DNA from: Clostridiales bacterium
Lineage (GTDB): Bacteria; Bacillota; Clostridia; Lachnospirales; WQUN01
Direction of reading: 5' to 3'
Assembly (NCBI GenBank): GCA_031270945.1
Contig: JAISWZ010000256.1
Span: forward strand, 1-41,937
DNA: 41,937 bases
A model generated the notes under the pieces. That model did not search any database. It was not told the origin of the DNA and saw only the letters and a list, made by a program, of their open reading frames with translations. The translations under genes were made by a program, and so were the position numbers. How positions within the stretch are numbered: the first letter of the stretch is position 1; every line of letters begins with the position of its first letter. Positions 1 through 7,753 of this stretch are shown in pieces.

Positions 1-219
1 TATACTGCGGGCTATCCTTTTCTTGTGTCCAAGCTTTGCTCTATCATTCACGGCCAGGTTAGAGAGGCTGGGAAGTTTGCTGACTTGAATGCCGCGTGGA
101 CTCATGAAGGGCTTATTGCCGCCCTCAAGATTTTGGGTTCTGATCCAAATGCTCCTCTGAATCACCCGCTTGCAAGGCGATTCTTTAGCGAAGAGAAGCT
201 CAAGGCTCTGCTTAAGTAA
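1..219 (+). CDS. AAA-ATPase-like protein, C-terminal fragment (runs in from left edge)
   Basis: The frame is open from base 1 and ends at a TAA at 217-219, so the gene begins left of the window. Its 72 visible residues match the C-terminus of the next gene (369-1337) almost residue for residue: both contain GYPFLVSKLC, WTHEGLIAALKIL, SDPNAPL and GEKLKALL-type segments. The two are therefore tandem paralogues from a duplication. Only the helical C-terminal lid-like part is visible; no nucleotide-binding motif is present here. Function is not known; see the intact copy. Confidence 0.75.
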   Translation, partial: YTAGYPFLVSKLCSIIHGQVREAGKFADLNAAWTHEGLIAALKILGSDPNAPLNHPLARRFFSEEKLKALLK

Positions 220-252
220 AAGCTTGCTTTCTTGTGGCATAAATCGCCGATT

Positions 253-327
253 ATGCTGACCATCACTCAAATCAGAAGGTCGGGATGCTTGCGATAATAA
301 AATTCTAATAATGCTGCTCGTCAGCAT
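253..327. repeat. Family-2 palindromic repeat, copy between the two AAA-like paralogues
   Basis: Ends atgctgac and gtcagcat are inverted. The right half, GCGATAATAAAATTCTAATA followed by GCTCGTCAGC, matches the right half of the other family-2 copies (5974-6112, 8962-9100, 23411-23494). It lies in the 149-bp gap between the paralogues. Confidence 0.55.
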
Positions 328-368
328 CACAAGCGCATGCTTGCAAAAGATGAAGATTGGAGGCTTTC

Positions 369-1337
369 ATGAAAAGCTTCAACACCAAAGGCCCATGCCG
401 CCCTGGAGACCATTACATGGTCAATTCCCCGATTTCCAACTTTAAGACCCTGATAGATAAAAACCCCTTCATCTCCATATGCCGCCCGCATCTGTACAGC
501 AAAAGCACAACCTTAAACGCGTTGCGACGCATTGTGGAGCCTGAGTACATCTTCCTTGCCATAAGCTTCAAGAACTATGACGCATCTTACAACACTGACG
601 AGAAAGCGTTTTGTGATTTTATCAGAACCCAGCTTCACAAGGCGTTCAAGCTGAAAAGGACAAGCCTGTCCAAAGCTTCGCAAGACGTTTTCTTTTCAGT
701 TTACGATGATTCGAAGCCCCGCCCCCCGCTATCGAAGCTTATAGACGCCATGCTCAGAATGCGCTCAGAAAGCCGCCAACGCGTAGTTCTGGCTCTAGAT
801 GACATGGACGCCGCAAAGGATTCCGAAACATTCCCCCATTTTCTGGGCATGCTGAGCTACGGCCTCCCTTCTCGGACAGCCACTTTATGGGGCGCGTTAA
901 AATGCCTTATCCTTGTCAGCGTTGCTGACCTAAAGAGCTTCACATTCAACACGGATCCGAGAAACCAGCCAAAAATCTGCAGCGCCGCTGTTCCTTTTGA
1001 GCATGACATGTCTCTGCCGCCTGGCGAGATCCTTGAGATGATTGAAGAGTACAAGGACGACCATCGCTTGAAGTTTGACACGCCGTACATGAGCTCTCTG
1101 CTGACCATGTATACCTCGGGCTATCCTTTTCTTGTTTCCAAGCTATGCGCTCTCATTCACGACCAGGTTGGAGAGGCTGGGAAGTTTGCTGACCTAGATG
1201 CTTCTTGGACTCATGAGGGGCTTATTGCCGCCCTTAAGATTTTGGATTCGGATCCAAACGCGCCTCTATATCACCCGCTCGCAAGGCAATTCTTTAGTGG
1301 CGAGAAGCTCAAGGCGCTGCTGGAGCAGACTCCCTGA
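369..1337 (+). CDS. AAA-ATPase-like protein with degenerate P-loop
   Basis: The 322-residue product resembles the N-terminal domain of the AAA-ATPase_like proteins (PF09820-type), in which a IDKTPFI-like segment leads into an RPRRFGKS P-loop. Here the segments are LIDKNPFISICRPHLYSKST (about residues 27-46) and RVVLALDDMD, a Walker-B-like strand (about 137-146). The glycines of the P-loop are lost (RPHLYSKS), so ATP binding is doubtful. No PD-(D/E)XK nuclease domain follows, unlike many relatives; the protein ends after the lid-like helices. Start chosen at ATG 369 because GGAGG at 359-363 has 5-nt spacing; an upstream in-frame TTG lies inside this ribosome binding site. Its C-terminus is duplicated in the fragment at 1-219. 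Role unknown; a defence or surface-associated STAND-like function is only a guess. Confidence 0.7.
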   Translation: MKSFNTKGPCRPGDHYMVNSPISNFKTLIDKNPFISICRPHLYSKSTTLNALRRIVEPEYIFLAISFKNYDASYNTDEKAFCDFIRTQLHKAFKLKRTSLSKASQDVFFSVYDDSKPRPPLSKLIDAMLRMRSESRQRVVLALDDMDAAKDSETFPHFLGMLSYGLPSRTATLWGALKCLILVSVADLKSFTFNTDPRNQPKICSAAVPFEHDMSLPPGEILEMIEEYKDDHRLKFDTPYMSSLLTMYTSGYPFLVSKLCALIHDQVGEAGKFADLDASWTHEGLIAALKILDSDPNAPLYHPLARQFFSGEKLKALLEQTP

Positions 1338-1407
1338 GGATATGCCAAAATGATCGGAATTGATTGGCGCATGCTCAGTTCTTTTCACTCACTGGTTTAA
1401 CCTAGAA

Positions 1408-1435
1408 CAAGCCAAAGGCGTTCGCCTTTGGCTTG
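1408..1435. terminator. Hairpin, probable terminator of the AAA-like gene
   Basis: Perfect stem CAAGCCAAAGGCG / CGCCTTTGGCTTG around a 2-nt loop, 70 bp after the AAA-like stop codon. No U-tract follows on the plus strand, so activity is uncertain. The same hairpin recurs at 1723-1756. Confidence 0.45.
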
Positions 1436-1722
1436 CGCCCGCAGATCCCTTGATTTGGATTTCGAAATATTTCAAACATTATCAATATTTCGACATTTAA
1501 AGCTACATGTCTTTGATGTAGCTAAATGAAACCATTGATAATTCCATAGGGATATTGTTACCCATTAGCGACACAGAATCACAGTATGTCGAGGTTTACT
1601 CTTTTGTCATGGAACCTCCTATTACTCTCTATGCAGCCGACCGAATTTATATTGATTACGACTGGTTTGTACACACAATTCTGCCATTGTACTCGTAAGC
1701 GCCGTTTTCAAAAATCAACCTA

Positions 1723-1756
1723 AAACAAGCCAAAGGCGCTCGCCTTTGGCTTGTTT
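1723..1756 (-). terminator. Terminator of the M28-like gene (bidirectional form)
   Basis: Stem AAACAAGCCAAAGGCG with its complement, 35 bp beyond the stop codon of the minus-strand gene at 1791. Flanking T/A tracts occur on both strands, so it can work in both directions. Confidence 0.75.
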
Positions 1757-1790
1757 GCCTTGCCTGTTTTTCTACCCATGTCCGCCAGCT

Positions 1791-3263
1791 CTACAGCACC
1801 TGCGCCAGCTCCGCAAGCACCAGAGCGTAGTTCCCCAGCGACTTTTTTCTCAGCTTTACGCCTTTCTTGCCTCTCAGCTTCCCCTTTGCGGGAAGGCGAA
1901 GCGCGAAAACCGCAAAGCCCAGCTCCTTGTATATGAAAGTCTCATCAAGGTCCGCCGTATGCACAGTTGGGTACTCGGGAGAAACCTTTGAGACAGCTTC
2001 TTTTATCTTTGACTGCAAAAGCTTGAGCGAAGAATAAGGGCCTCCGCCCGCGCAAGCGAAATCGTTTTCAACCGAGAAGAAGGCTTCGTCCTTCCAGCCC
2101 TCATTTGTCAGGCCGCAGACTATTGCGCAGCGGACTTTTCTTCCGCTCTTCTTGATATATTTCTCTGCAACTTCATGAGCGCCCGCGCAGCTTACCGCCT
2201 CATTCCCAGTAAACGCCACAACCGCGCTCTCTCCAAGCAGGCCTTTTTCCATAAGGCATAAAACCGCCGCGTTGGTGGCGCTGTTGTTGTACGTGCCAGC
2301 AAACCGCTTCTCTTTTTCCTCGTGGACGTGCTTCTGGTAGAAGGAGTCCACGTTTGTGGATATCAATACCACATCCGCTCCCGGTGCCAGATCCTTGTGC
2401 TCATATACATAAGAAAGGCTGTTCCCAGCAAACTTCACCCTGCGGTATGGCGTCTTGGCCAGCTTGGCTTCTATGGCGTCAAGCCTCTTGGTCTTTACAA
2501 ACTTTTCTCCGTTGTCCTTGCAGTCTACTGTCAGCTCTTCAAGCAGCTTTGCCATGTCAGGATCCAGGTTTTGCTTGCTTTTCTCTTTCCTTCTGACTGG
2601 AGCTTGGTATATTGAGAAAAGCGTCCTTCCGGCTTGGTATTCGCCAGCCTTGCGCCAGTTCCTGATCTCTGCCGCCGCAGTGGTTGAGAGCTCTTCGATG
2701 GCGCTCTTGTCGGCTATCACGAAAAGAGGCTTGACAGGCTTTCTCGCTCCAAGAGCAAGGCTGAATATCTCAGCGTCATCAGCGCCAAAGGCCGCAAAAA
2801 GCCCTACCTCATTTTTCTCAAGCATCCCTGCCAGGAATTCCTTGCCGCTTGCCAGGAAGTGCAAAGTCGGATAGGTTTTCCCTCCGCATGTCAGCTCGAC
2901 GTAGTAGGCTTTCTTGCTCAAGCCAGGGGCGCTAAACGGTATTACGCTAGAAACGGACGCCGTCTCTCCCCTGAGGTTCCAAGACGCCTTCTCGGCAAGC
3001 CTAACCAGCGCTTCCTCGTTTTCCGTCTTGTCCTTTAGCTCCTCAAATATGCTGTCGTCACTTTCATCATATCCAGACACGGCGCATACAATCTCGCCAG
3101 ATCCTTGCATGGGCGCTATCCCGCTCGCCAAAAACTCAGCAACGTCAAGCTTCCCGCTCCAAATCACGCCGCCTCCGCCTAGAAGTAGCTCCTTGGCTCT
3201 TTGAACAGCCAGGTAATCGCCGCCAGAAGAATCAAGCGACGCCACTATGTCAGAAAACCCCAT
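1791..3263 (-). CDS. M28-like peptidase homologue, probably lacking metal ligands
   Basis: 490 residues, no signal peptide, so cytoplasmic. The C-terminal half follows the order of M28/M20-type metallopeptidases: a hydrophobic strand then ISTNVDSF (301-308) where M28 enzymes have AHLDSF; AGTYNNSATNAA (322-333) where they have GANDNASGVAA; VAFTGNEAVSCAG (349-361) matching the FTGEE-GS strand; and VHTADLDETF (434-443) near the last ligand. The first histidine is N304 and the bridging aspartate is N326, so the site looks unable to bind two zinc ions. The N-terminal 200 residues show no recognised motif. Start at ATG 3263 because GAGGGAGGG lies 6 nt upstream; a longer frame to 3326 has no such site. 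It stands alone and ends in a good terminator. It may be a pseudoenzyme or a divergent aminopeptidase. Confidence 0.65.
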   Translation of the reverse strand: MGFSDIVASLDSSGGDYLAVQRAKELLLGGGGVIWSGKLDVAEFLASGIAPMQGSGEIVCAVSGYDESDDSIFEELKDKTENEEALVRLAEKASWNLRGETASVSSVIPFSAPGLSKKAYYVELTCGGKTYPTLHFLASGKEFLAGMLEKNEVGLFAAFGADDAEIFSLALGARKPVKPLFVIADKSAIEELSTTAAAEIRNWRKAGEYQAGRTLFSIYQAPVRRKEKSKQNLDPDMAKLLEELTVDCKDNGEKFVKTKRLDAIEAKLAKTPYRRVKFAGNSLSYVYEHKDLAPGADVVLISTNVDSFYQKHVHEEKEKRFAGTYNNSATNAAVLCLMEKGLLGESAVVAFTGNEAVSCAGAHEVAEKYIKKSGRKVRCAIVCGLTNEGWKDEAFFSVENDFACAGGGPYSSLKLLQSKIKEAVSKVSPEYPTVHTADLDETFIYKELGFAVFALRLPAKGKLRGKKGVKLRKKSLGNYALVLAELAQVL

Positions 3264-3576
3264 TGCAAAGCCCTCCCTCAAAGGCGCCAGGCTGCGCCTG
3301 GCAAAAGCCGCTTTTCTTCGACGCACGGCATAAGTGCGATCCTAAATGCGTTTCTAAATGCGATTCTAAATGCTATCCTAAAATCCGGTGCCCTTTTGGG
3401 TTTTCGCGAGGCGCAAGCCCCTCTATCCCAGCCAGCAAATTTCAAGGATATGCCCAATATATAACTGCAGCCTCAAATTGTCAAGGGGTAAGCCCATTTT
3501 CAAGGCTTGGCGCAAGAATTATTTAGGTTCAGGAAATTTATTGCTCTGGCGCGCTCGGTGTTCGCATGATCTTTAG

Positions 3577-3665
3577 GCGCATATCCAAAAATTAATTTTT
3601 TGGCGTGGGAAATCCACGCAAGTTTGCTCGTTGAAGCCCGAGACAAACGCTGTGAAGCCGCCTTA
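3577..3665. repeat. Family-1 repeat, left half with mixed core
   Basis: Starts GCGCATATCCAAAAATTAAT as in the full copy at 6198. Its core combines the GGCGTGGGAAA stem side of core A with the GTTTGCTCG inner stem and TTGAAGC words of core B. No matching right arm is seen, so this copy is truncated. Confidence 0.5.
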
Positions 3666-3729
3666 ACGGAATTGGCTTTTTCACAAAGTAACCTTAAGTA
3701 CCCAAATCGCTTCTCTTTCTGTTCCAATA

Positions 3730-3758
3730 TTGACTTAACCATTGGAAAATGTTATAAT
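3730..3758 (+). promoter_or_regulatory. Sigma-A promoter for the YycI-like gene
   Basis: TTGACT (3730-3735), 17-bp spacer, TATAAT (3753-3758). The predicted start of transcription is near 3765, giving a leader of about 70 nt with a GCTGGCGCTCGCC-type hairpin before the start codon at 3837. Confidence 0.8.
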
Positions 3759-3836
3759 AAAGCCAAAAATCCGCTGGCGCTCGCCTTTGGCGCTGCCAGC
3801 GACGTCCCTGGCACTCCAGGGGCCACGGGGGGCACT

Positions 3837-4691
3837 ATGGACTGGAACAAGGCCAAAACCCTTATGATCATCTTTCTGCTGATTTTGAACGCCTTCCTGG
3901 GAGTGCTGGTATACATGGACAGGAACAAGTACAAAATGGATCAGCGGCAGGAGAAGGCTATAACAGATCTGCTGGAAAGAAACAGCATAAAGCTTGACGG
4001 GGTAATCCCCACCTCATTTCGGCCCATGAAGCCATTGGCTATGGACGGGTACGACTATGAGATAGGCGCTTTGCTTGACCTGTTCTTCCAAGGCGCCCAG
4101 CCAGCAGAAATCTACCAGTCAAGCGATGATGAGAAGATCTCCTATGAATGGGGCAACAGGATGCTCACCATTCAAAACGGGTACATCTCATTTTACAACC
4201 CTGAGGGGGACTCTCCAATGATCCTGGGGGAAGCGGTTGCCAGAGAGCGCTGCGCCGCGTTTCTGCAGGGAATGCCCTATGAGTTTCCCAACTTCAAGCT
4301 TGACAATATCATAAAGCTGTCAGACCCAGACGGAATGATATTGCAGTATTACCAAGAGTACAAGGGAAGCCTGGTAATCAAGAACTTCATAGAGATCACA
4401 GTCTCTTCGGCTGGGATAGTTCAAGTGGACTGCACCTACTCAAAGCCCCTTGGCTTCACCGGCACGGCGACTGACATCTGCGCCCCTGACGAAGCTCTGC
4501 TTAACGTCATGCAAATGATCAAAAGCTACCTTGGAAGCGGAGAAATCTCAATAAGCAGGATGGATCTAGTCTATGGGCAGGAAAAAGGCCGAGCCATGGA
4601 AACAGCGAACCTCATTCCGGTGTACCGGGTATATGGGGACATGTGGGATGATCCCTTCCTGCTTAACGCTTACACGAACACCATATATTAA
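3837..4691 (+). CDS. YycI-like regulatory membrane protein
   Basis: 284 residues. It opens with MDWNKAKTLMIIFLLILNAF, the hallmark start of YycI/WalI proteins (MDWSKTKTIFI...), giving one N-terminal transmembrane helix (about 6-25) and an extracytoplasmic domain of about 255 residues. In Bacilli YycI, with YycH, restrains the WalK histidine kinase that controls cell-wall turnover. Here no walK, walR, yycH or yycJ lies next to it, so it is an orphan; the partner kinase, if any, lies elsewhere. Start ATG 3837 is set by GGGGGG just upstream and by the family N-terminus; a longer in-frame extension to 3600 would run through the promoter. It has its own promoter and a near-perfect terminator, so it is probably monocistronic. 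Confidence 0.75.
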   Translation: MDWNKAKTLMIIFLLILNAFLGVLVYMDRNKYKMDQRQEKAITDLLERNSIKLDGVIPTSFRPMKPLAMDGYDYEIGALLDLFFQGAQPAEIYQSSDDEKISYEWGNRMLTIQNGYISFYNPEGDSPMILGEAVARERCAAFLQGMPYEFPNFKLDNIIKLSDPDGMILQYYQEYKGSLVIKNFIEITVSSAGIVQVDCTYSKPLGFTGTATDICAPDEALLNVMQMIKSYLGSGEISISRMDLVYGQEKGRAMETANLIPVYRVYGDMWDDPFLLNAYTNTIY

Positions 4692-4715
4692 AAAAAGGCC
4701 TTCAAGGCTTTTTTG
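4690..4715 (+). terminator. Rho-independent terminator of the YycI-like gene
   Basis: AAAAAAAGGCCTT then AAGGCTTTTTT, overlapping the TAA stop: a symmetrical stem with an A-tract before and a T-tract after. Confidence 0.85.
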
Positions 4716-4860
4716 CCCTCTGCGGGAAATTTGGGATATGCCCTTTCAAAGCATACTTGACAGCTTGCAGAGCGTATGTCTTCTTGGACAAGCAATGCAG
4801 GGCGGAAAGAGCGTGCCCAAACACGCTCAAATTAAGAGCTAAAATAGGAAGGCGAGCGCC

Positions 4861-5898
4861 TTGGCTTCTATCATCTTCACCTCCCAGGAGGATTCCTGGG
4901 ACTTGGCTCAAAACGAGATAATGAAAACGCTGCCGGACTCCCAATTCCGCAAGTGGCTCACCAGGGGGGTAGGCATCGCAAGCTCCCCTCTCTCATTTGA
5001 TGATGCCGCTCTGCTAATCAAAGAGAGAAACGTCATATTCACAAGGCACATCTTCCCGCTTGAATACGAGTGCTCCTCAAGCGCCTGGAGCAACGCCATT
5101 GGCAGCATAGCGGCACGGCTTGAGGAAGCTAGAGCGAAAACGCAAGTGCAAACGTACAGCATACAGCTAAGGATACTGGATCCAAGCCTTTACTCTTACA
5201 GCAAGCATGATCTCACTCAGTGGATGTCAGAGGATCTTCAAAAGAGGGTCTTCGCGCCAGAGCTTGAGAACCCTGACTTCGTTATTTCTGCCGTCCTTTC
5301 GGACTTCAACCTGTACATGGGCCTGTCTTCGCCAGCTCAAAACCTCAGCTCTTGGGCTGGAGGCATGAGGCGTTACGAAAGGAGGCCTGACCAGATCAGC
5401 AGGGCTGAGTTCAAGCTGCTGGAGGCGCTTGAAACATTTGGCCTTGATCTTTCCAGCCTTCCAGGAAACAAGGCGCTAGATCTAGGCGCTGCCCCTGGCG
5501 GCTGGACAAAGGTTCTGTCTAGCAAGGGTTTTTCTGTCACAGCGGTGGATCCCGCCGCTCTTTCGCCTGCCGTGCTGGAACTGGGAAACATAGTTCACGC
5601 GCCTATGGCGGCGCAAAGGTTTCTGGCCACAACAAAGGGAGAGTTTGATCTCCTGGCCAACGACATGCGCATGGACGCCAGCGATTCAGCAAAGATCACA
5701 GCGTCTTTCTCGGAGAGGCTTTCTGTCGGCGGAGCGATGATAATGACTTTGAAGCTGCCCCAAAGAAAGCCCAAGGATGCCATGGACAAGGCGCTTGCCA
5801 TCTTGAGGCGAAGCTTTTCCGGCATCCGCGCCAAGCAGCTCTTCCACAACCGATCTGAGGTGACGGTTTTCGGGGTCAAAAGCGCATCCCAAAAATAA
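4861..5898 (+). CDS. RlmM/FtsJ-type rRNA 2'-O-methyltransferase
   Basis: 345 residues. The C-terminal half is a Rossmann-fold RrmJ/FtsJ methyltransferase: motif I DLGAAPGGWT (207-216), VDPA (229-232), and the K-D-K-E catalytic tetrad of 2'-O-methyltransferases at K185 (RAEFK), D268 (NDM), K298 (LKLP) and E333 (RSEVTVF). The N-terminal 160 residues are in the place of the THUMP-type RNA-binding region of RlmM, which modifies C2498 of 23S rRNA in E. coli; whether this protein has that target is inferred. Start is TTG 4861 with AGGAAGG 8 nt upstream. The last codons (SASQK and stop) lie within a family-1 repeat beginning at 5881, so the C-terminal end has been shaped by the repeat. Confidence 0.82.
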   Translation: MASIIFTSQEDSWDLAQNEIMKTLPDSQFRKWLTRGVGIASSPLSFDDAALLIKERNVIFTRHIFPLEYECSSSAWSNAIGSIAARLEEARAKTQVQTYSIQLRILDPSLYSYSKHDLTQWMSEDLQKRVFAPELENPDFVISAVLSDFNLYMGLSSPAQNLSSWAGGMRRYERRPDQISRAEFKLLEALETFGLDLSSLPGNKALDLGAAPGGWTKVLSSKGFSVTAVDPAALSPAVLELGNIVHAPMAAQRFLATTKGEFDLLANDMRMDASDSAKITASFSERLSVGGAMIMTLKLPQRKPKDAMDKALAILRRSFSGIRAKQLFHNRSEVTVFGVKSASQK

Positions 5899-5925
5899 AA
5901 ATTGCCTTGAATTGGGGTATGCGCT
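5881..5925. repeat. Family-1 inverted repeat, short copy overlapping a stop codon
   Basis: AGCGCATCCCAAAAATAA at the left and TTGGGGTATGCGCT at the right form a 45-bp inverted repeat. The left arm encodes the last five residues and the TAA stop of the methyltransferase. Confidence 0.65.
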
Positions 5926-5938
5926 AAAGGCGGCCTGA

Positions 5939-5967
5939 TTGACTTTACCCCAGAATTGGGTTAAAAT
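5939..5967 (+). promoter_or_regulatory. Sigma-A promoter with long repeat-rich leader
   Basis: TTGACT (5939-5944), 17-bp spacer, TAAAAT (5962-5967). The next gene starts at 6324, so the transcript would carry a leader of about 350 nt made of one family-2 and one complete family-1 hairpin. It could also drive a free RNA. Confidence 0.6.
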
Positions 5968-5973
5968 ATTATA

Positions 5974-6112
5974 CTGACGAACGCTCAAACGTAGACTTTT
6001 CTTCTCGTTGTCAGCCAAAGCATATCCCAAAATTGATTTATGGCCTTTTTTGCTCTCAGAAGCCAGGCAGGCCGCTAACGATAACGATAAGAAAATTCTA
6101 AACCGTTCGCCC
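5974..6112. repeat. Family-2 repeat with a nested, truncated family-1 element
   Basis: Left end CTGACGAACGCTCAAACGTA, inner TTTTCTTCTCGTTG, right side GGCCGCTAACGATAACGATA and GAAAATTCTAAACCGTTCG. Inside, 6020-6050 is a family-1 left arm (GCATATCCCAAAATTGATT) whose right arm is deleted. The arrangement parallels 8962-9100, so both copies descend from one composite. Confidence 0.65.
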
Positions 6113-6197
6113 TATCGGAAACACCTGGGGCAAATCCTTGTAAAAGAAGATTCTGGCGCATTCAACCTATGCGCCAGCGCATAATATATAAGCAATC

Positions 6198-6307
6198 CTT
6201 AGTGCATATCCAAAAATTAATTTTTTATGGCGCGGGAAAAGCCACGCGTTGAAGCATCGCATGCCTTTTCCCCGCGCCTCTTTTGGAATTTTGGAATATG
6301 CACTTAG
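6198..6307. repeat. Family-1 inverted repeat, full copy with core A
   Basis: 110 bp. Termini CTTAGTGCATATCCAAAA and TTTTGGAATATGCACTTAG are inverted; internal stem GCGCGGGAAAAG / CTTTTCCCCGCGC; loop contains GTTGAAGCATCGC. The right end stops 4 nt before the GGAG ribosome binding site of the SPFH gene, so it forms the end of its 5' leader. Confidence 0.85.
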
Positions 6308-6323
6308 AAACGGAGATGGTCAC

Positions 6324-7655
6324 ATGGGTCTAATCAAGGCTTTAGTTGGATCTGTCGGAGGCGTCTTGGCAGATCAATGGAAGGAGTACTTCTACTGCGA
6401 CTCCTTGAATGAGAGCATCCTGGCCACCAAAGGCCAGAAGCGCGTGTCCCGCAGAAGCTCTAACACAAAAGGGGAAGAGAACATCATCTCCAACGGCTCA
6501 GTCATTGTCGTCAACACAGGCCAGTGCATGATCATAGTAGATCAGGGCAAGGTCGTTGACCTTTGCGCCGAGCCAGGCGAATACACCTACGACCAGTCCT
6601 CGGAGCCCAGCATATTCTCGGGCAGCCTGGGCGAAAGCATAAAGCAGACCTTCAAGAACATAGGCATCCGGTTCACCTATGGCGGAGGCACAGGGAAAGA
6701 TCAGAGAGTCTACTACTTCAACACCAAGGAGATAGTTGGGAACAAGTATGGGACAGCGAACCCGGTTCCCTTCAGGGTGGTGGACGCGAACATCGGCCTT
6801 GACGTGGACATTTCGATCCGCTGCAACGGCGAGTACTCTTACAAGATCGTGGATCCGCTTCTTTTCTACACAAATGTCTGCGGAAACGTGACTGAGGCCT
6901 ATGACAGAAGCCGCATTGACAGCATGCTGAAAACCGAGCTTCTCACAGCGCTCCAGCCAGCCTTCGCAAAGATCTCCGAAATGGGGATCCGCTACAGCGC
7001 CCTTCCTGGGCACACAATGGAGATGTCCACTGCGCTAAACGACGTCCTTTCAGCCAAGTGGAAACAGACCAGAGGATTGGCCATAGCGTCCTTTGGAGTG
7101 AACTCCATCACCGCTTCAAAAGAAGACGAGGACATGATCAAGCAGCTCCAAAAGAGCGCTGTCATGAGGGATCCTACCATGGCTGCGGCGCAGCTGACAG
7201 GCGCTCAGGCGGACGCCATGAGATCTGCCGCATCCAATTCAGCCGGAGCGATGGCTGGCTTCATGGGCCTGAACATGGCCCAGGCAGCTGGCGGGCTGAA
7301 CGCGCAGAGCCTTTATGAAATGGGAAGCAGAAACGTTGCCGCAAAGAGCGCGGCTACCCCGGCGTCGGCAGCCGCTGGCTGGACTTGCGCCTCATGCGGG
7401 CACAAGGGCAACACTGGAAAGTTCTGCGCCGAATGCGGCAAGCCAAAGCCAGCTGAAACTGGCTGGACCTGTTCCTGCGGAGCGGTCAACAAAGGCAAGT
7501 TCTGCGCGGAGTGCGGAAAGCCGAAACCCACAAGCGCTCCGTTGTACAAGTGCGACAAGTGCGGATGGGAACCCAAGGATCCCGCCAACACTCCCAAGTT
7601 CTGCCCTGAGTGCGGAGACCCGTTCAACGACCAGGACATAGTGAGAAGCAATTAA
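6324..7655 (+). CDS. SPFH-domain protein with C-terminal zinc ribbons (YdjI-like)
   Basis: 443 residues. Residues about 1-290 resemble the SPFH-domain 'virion core protein-like' family that includes B. subtilis YdjI (MGLIKALVGSVGGVLADQWKEY start, repeated small strands and a VNSITASKED segment). An Ala/Gly/Met-rich stretch follows (about 290-345), then three zinc-ribbon motifs: CASCG...CAECG, CSCG...CAECG and CDKCG...CPECG (about 352-435). Such proteins are thought to organise membrane-associated assemblies; in Bacillus ydjI sits with a PspA-like gene, which is absent here. Start ATG 6324 with GGAG 8 nt upstream; a longer frame to 6249 would translate the family-1 repeat and is rejected. No transmembrane segment is obvious. 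Confidence 0.82.
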   Translation: MGLIKALVGSVGGVLADQWKEYFYCDSLNESILATKGQKRVSRRSSNTKGEENIISNGSVIVVNTGQCMIIVDQGKVVDLCAEPGEYTYDQSSEPSIFSGSLGESIKQTFKNIGIRFTYGGGTGKDQRVYYFNTKEIVGNKYGTANPVPFRVVDANIGLDVDISIRCNGEYSYKIVDPLLFYTNVCGNVTEAYDRSRIDSMLKTELLTALQPAFAKISEMGIRYSALPGHTMEMSTALNDVLSAKWKQTRGLAIASFGVNSITASKEDEDMIKQLQKSAVMRDPTMAAAQLTGAQADAMRSAASNSAGAMAGFMGLNMAQAAGGLNAQSLYEMGSRNVAAKSAATPASAAAGWTCASCGHKGNTGKFCAECGKPKPAETGWTCSCGAVNKGKFCAECGKPKPTSAPLYKCDKCGWEPKDPANTPKFCPECGDPFNDQDIVRSN

Positions 7656-7716
7656 GAACTAACCCCAAGCTCATACAAAGGCATTGCGGCGCTTCGATTT
7701 AAGAGCCAAATCCCAA

Positions 7717-7730
7717 GCCGGCATGCCGGC
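7717..7730. terminator. Short GC palindrome after the SPFH gene
   Basis: GCCGGCATGCCGGC followed by CTTT, 60 bp past the stop and 24 bp before the GH5 start. It could be a weak terminator or attenuator between the two genes. Confidence 0.35.
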
Positions 7731-7753
7731 CTTTCATGCATCAGAGGTGCTTA

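Larger units (their letters stand above)
1338..1790. other. Non-coding gap with two matching hairpins and a small stem-loop
   Basis: No credible gene. It contains two copies of the same 28-34-bp hairpin (1408-1435 and 1723-1756), a small stem-loop AGCTACAT/ATGTAGCT at 1501-1523, and a 22-bp AT-rich word (1473-1494) that recurs inverted at 11014-11035. The gap separates the convergent AAA-like (+) and M28-like (-) genes. Confidence 0.6.
3264..3836. other. Intergenic region with partial family-1 repeats and the yycI promoter
   Basis: No gene supported. It contains a right-hand family-1 end near 3445-3455 (GGATATGCC), a left-hand end from 3577 (GCGCATATCCAAAAATT) followed by a core with TGGGAAATCCA and GTTTGCTCG/CGAGACAAAC segments, then a strong promoter at 3730-3758. 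Confidence 0.6.

Noticed and set aside
6249..6323. N-terminal extension of the SPFH protein beginning KHRMPF
   Set aside because: These codons lie inside the family-1 repeat (the same peptide appears in the copy at 32820), and the ribosome site belongs to ATG 6324.
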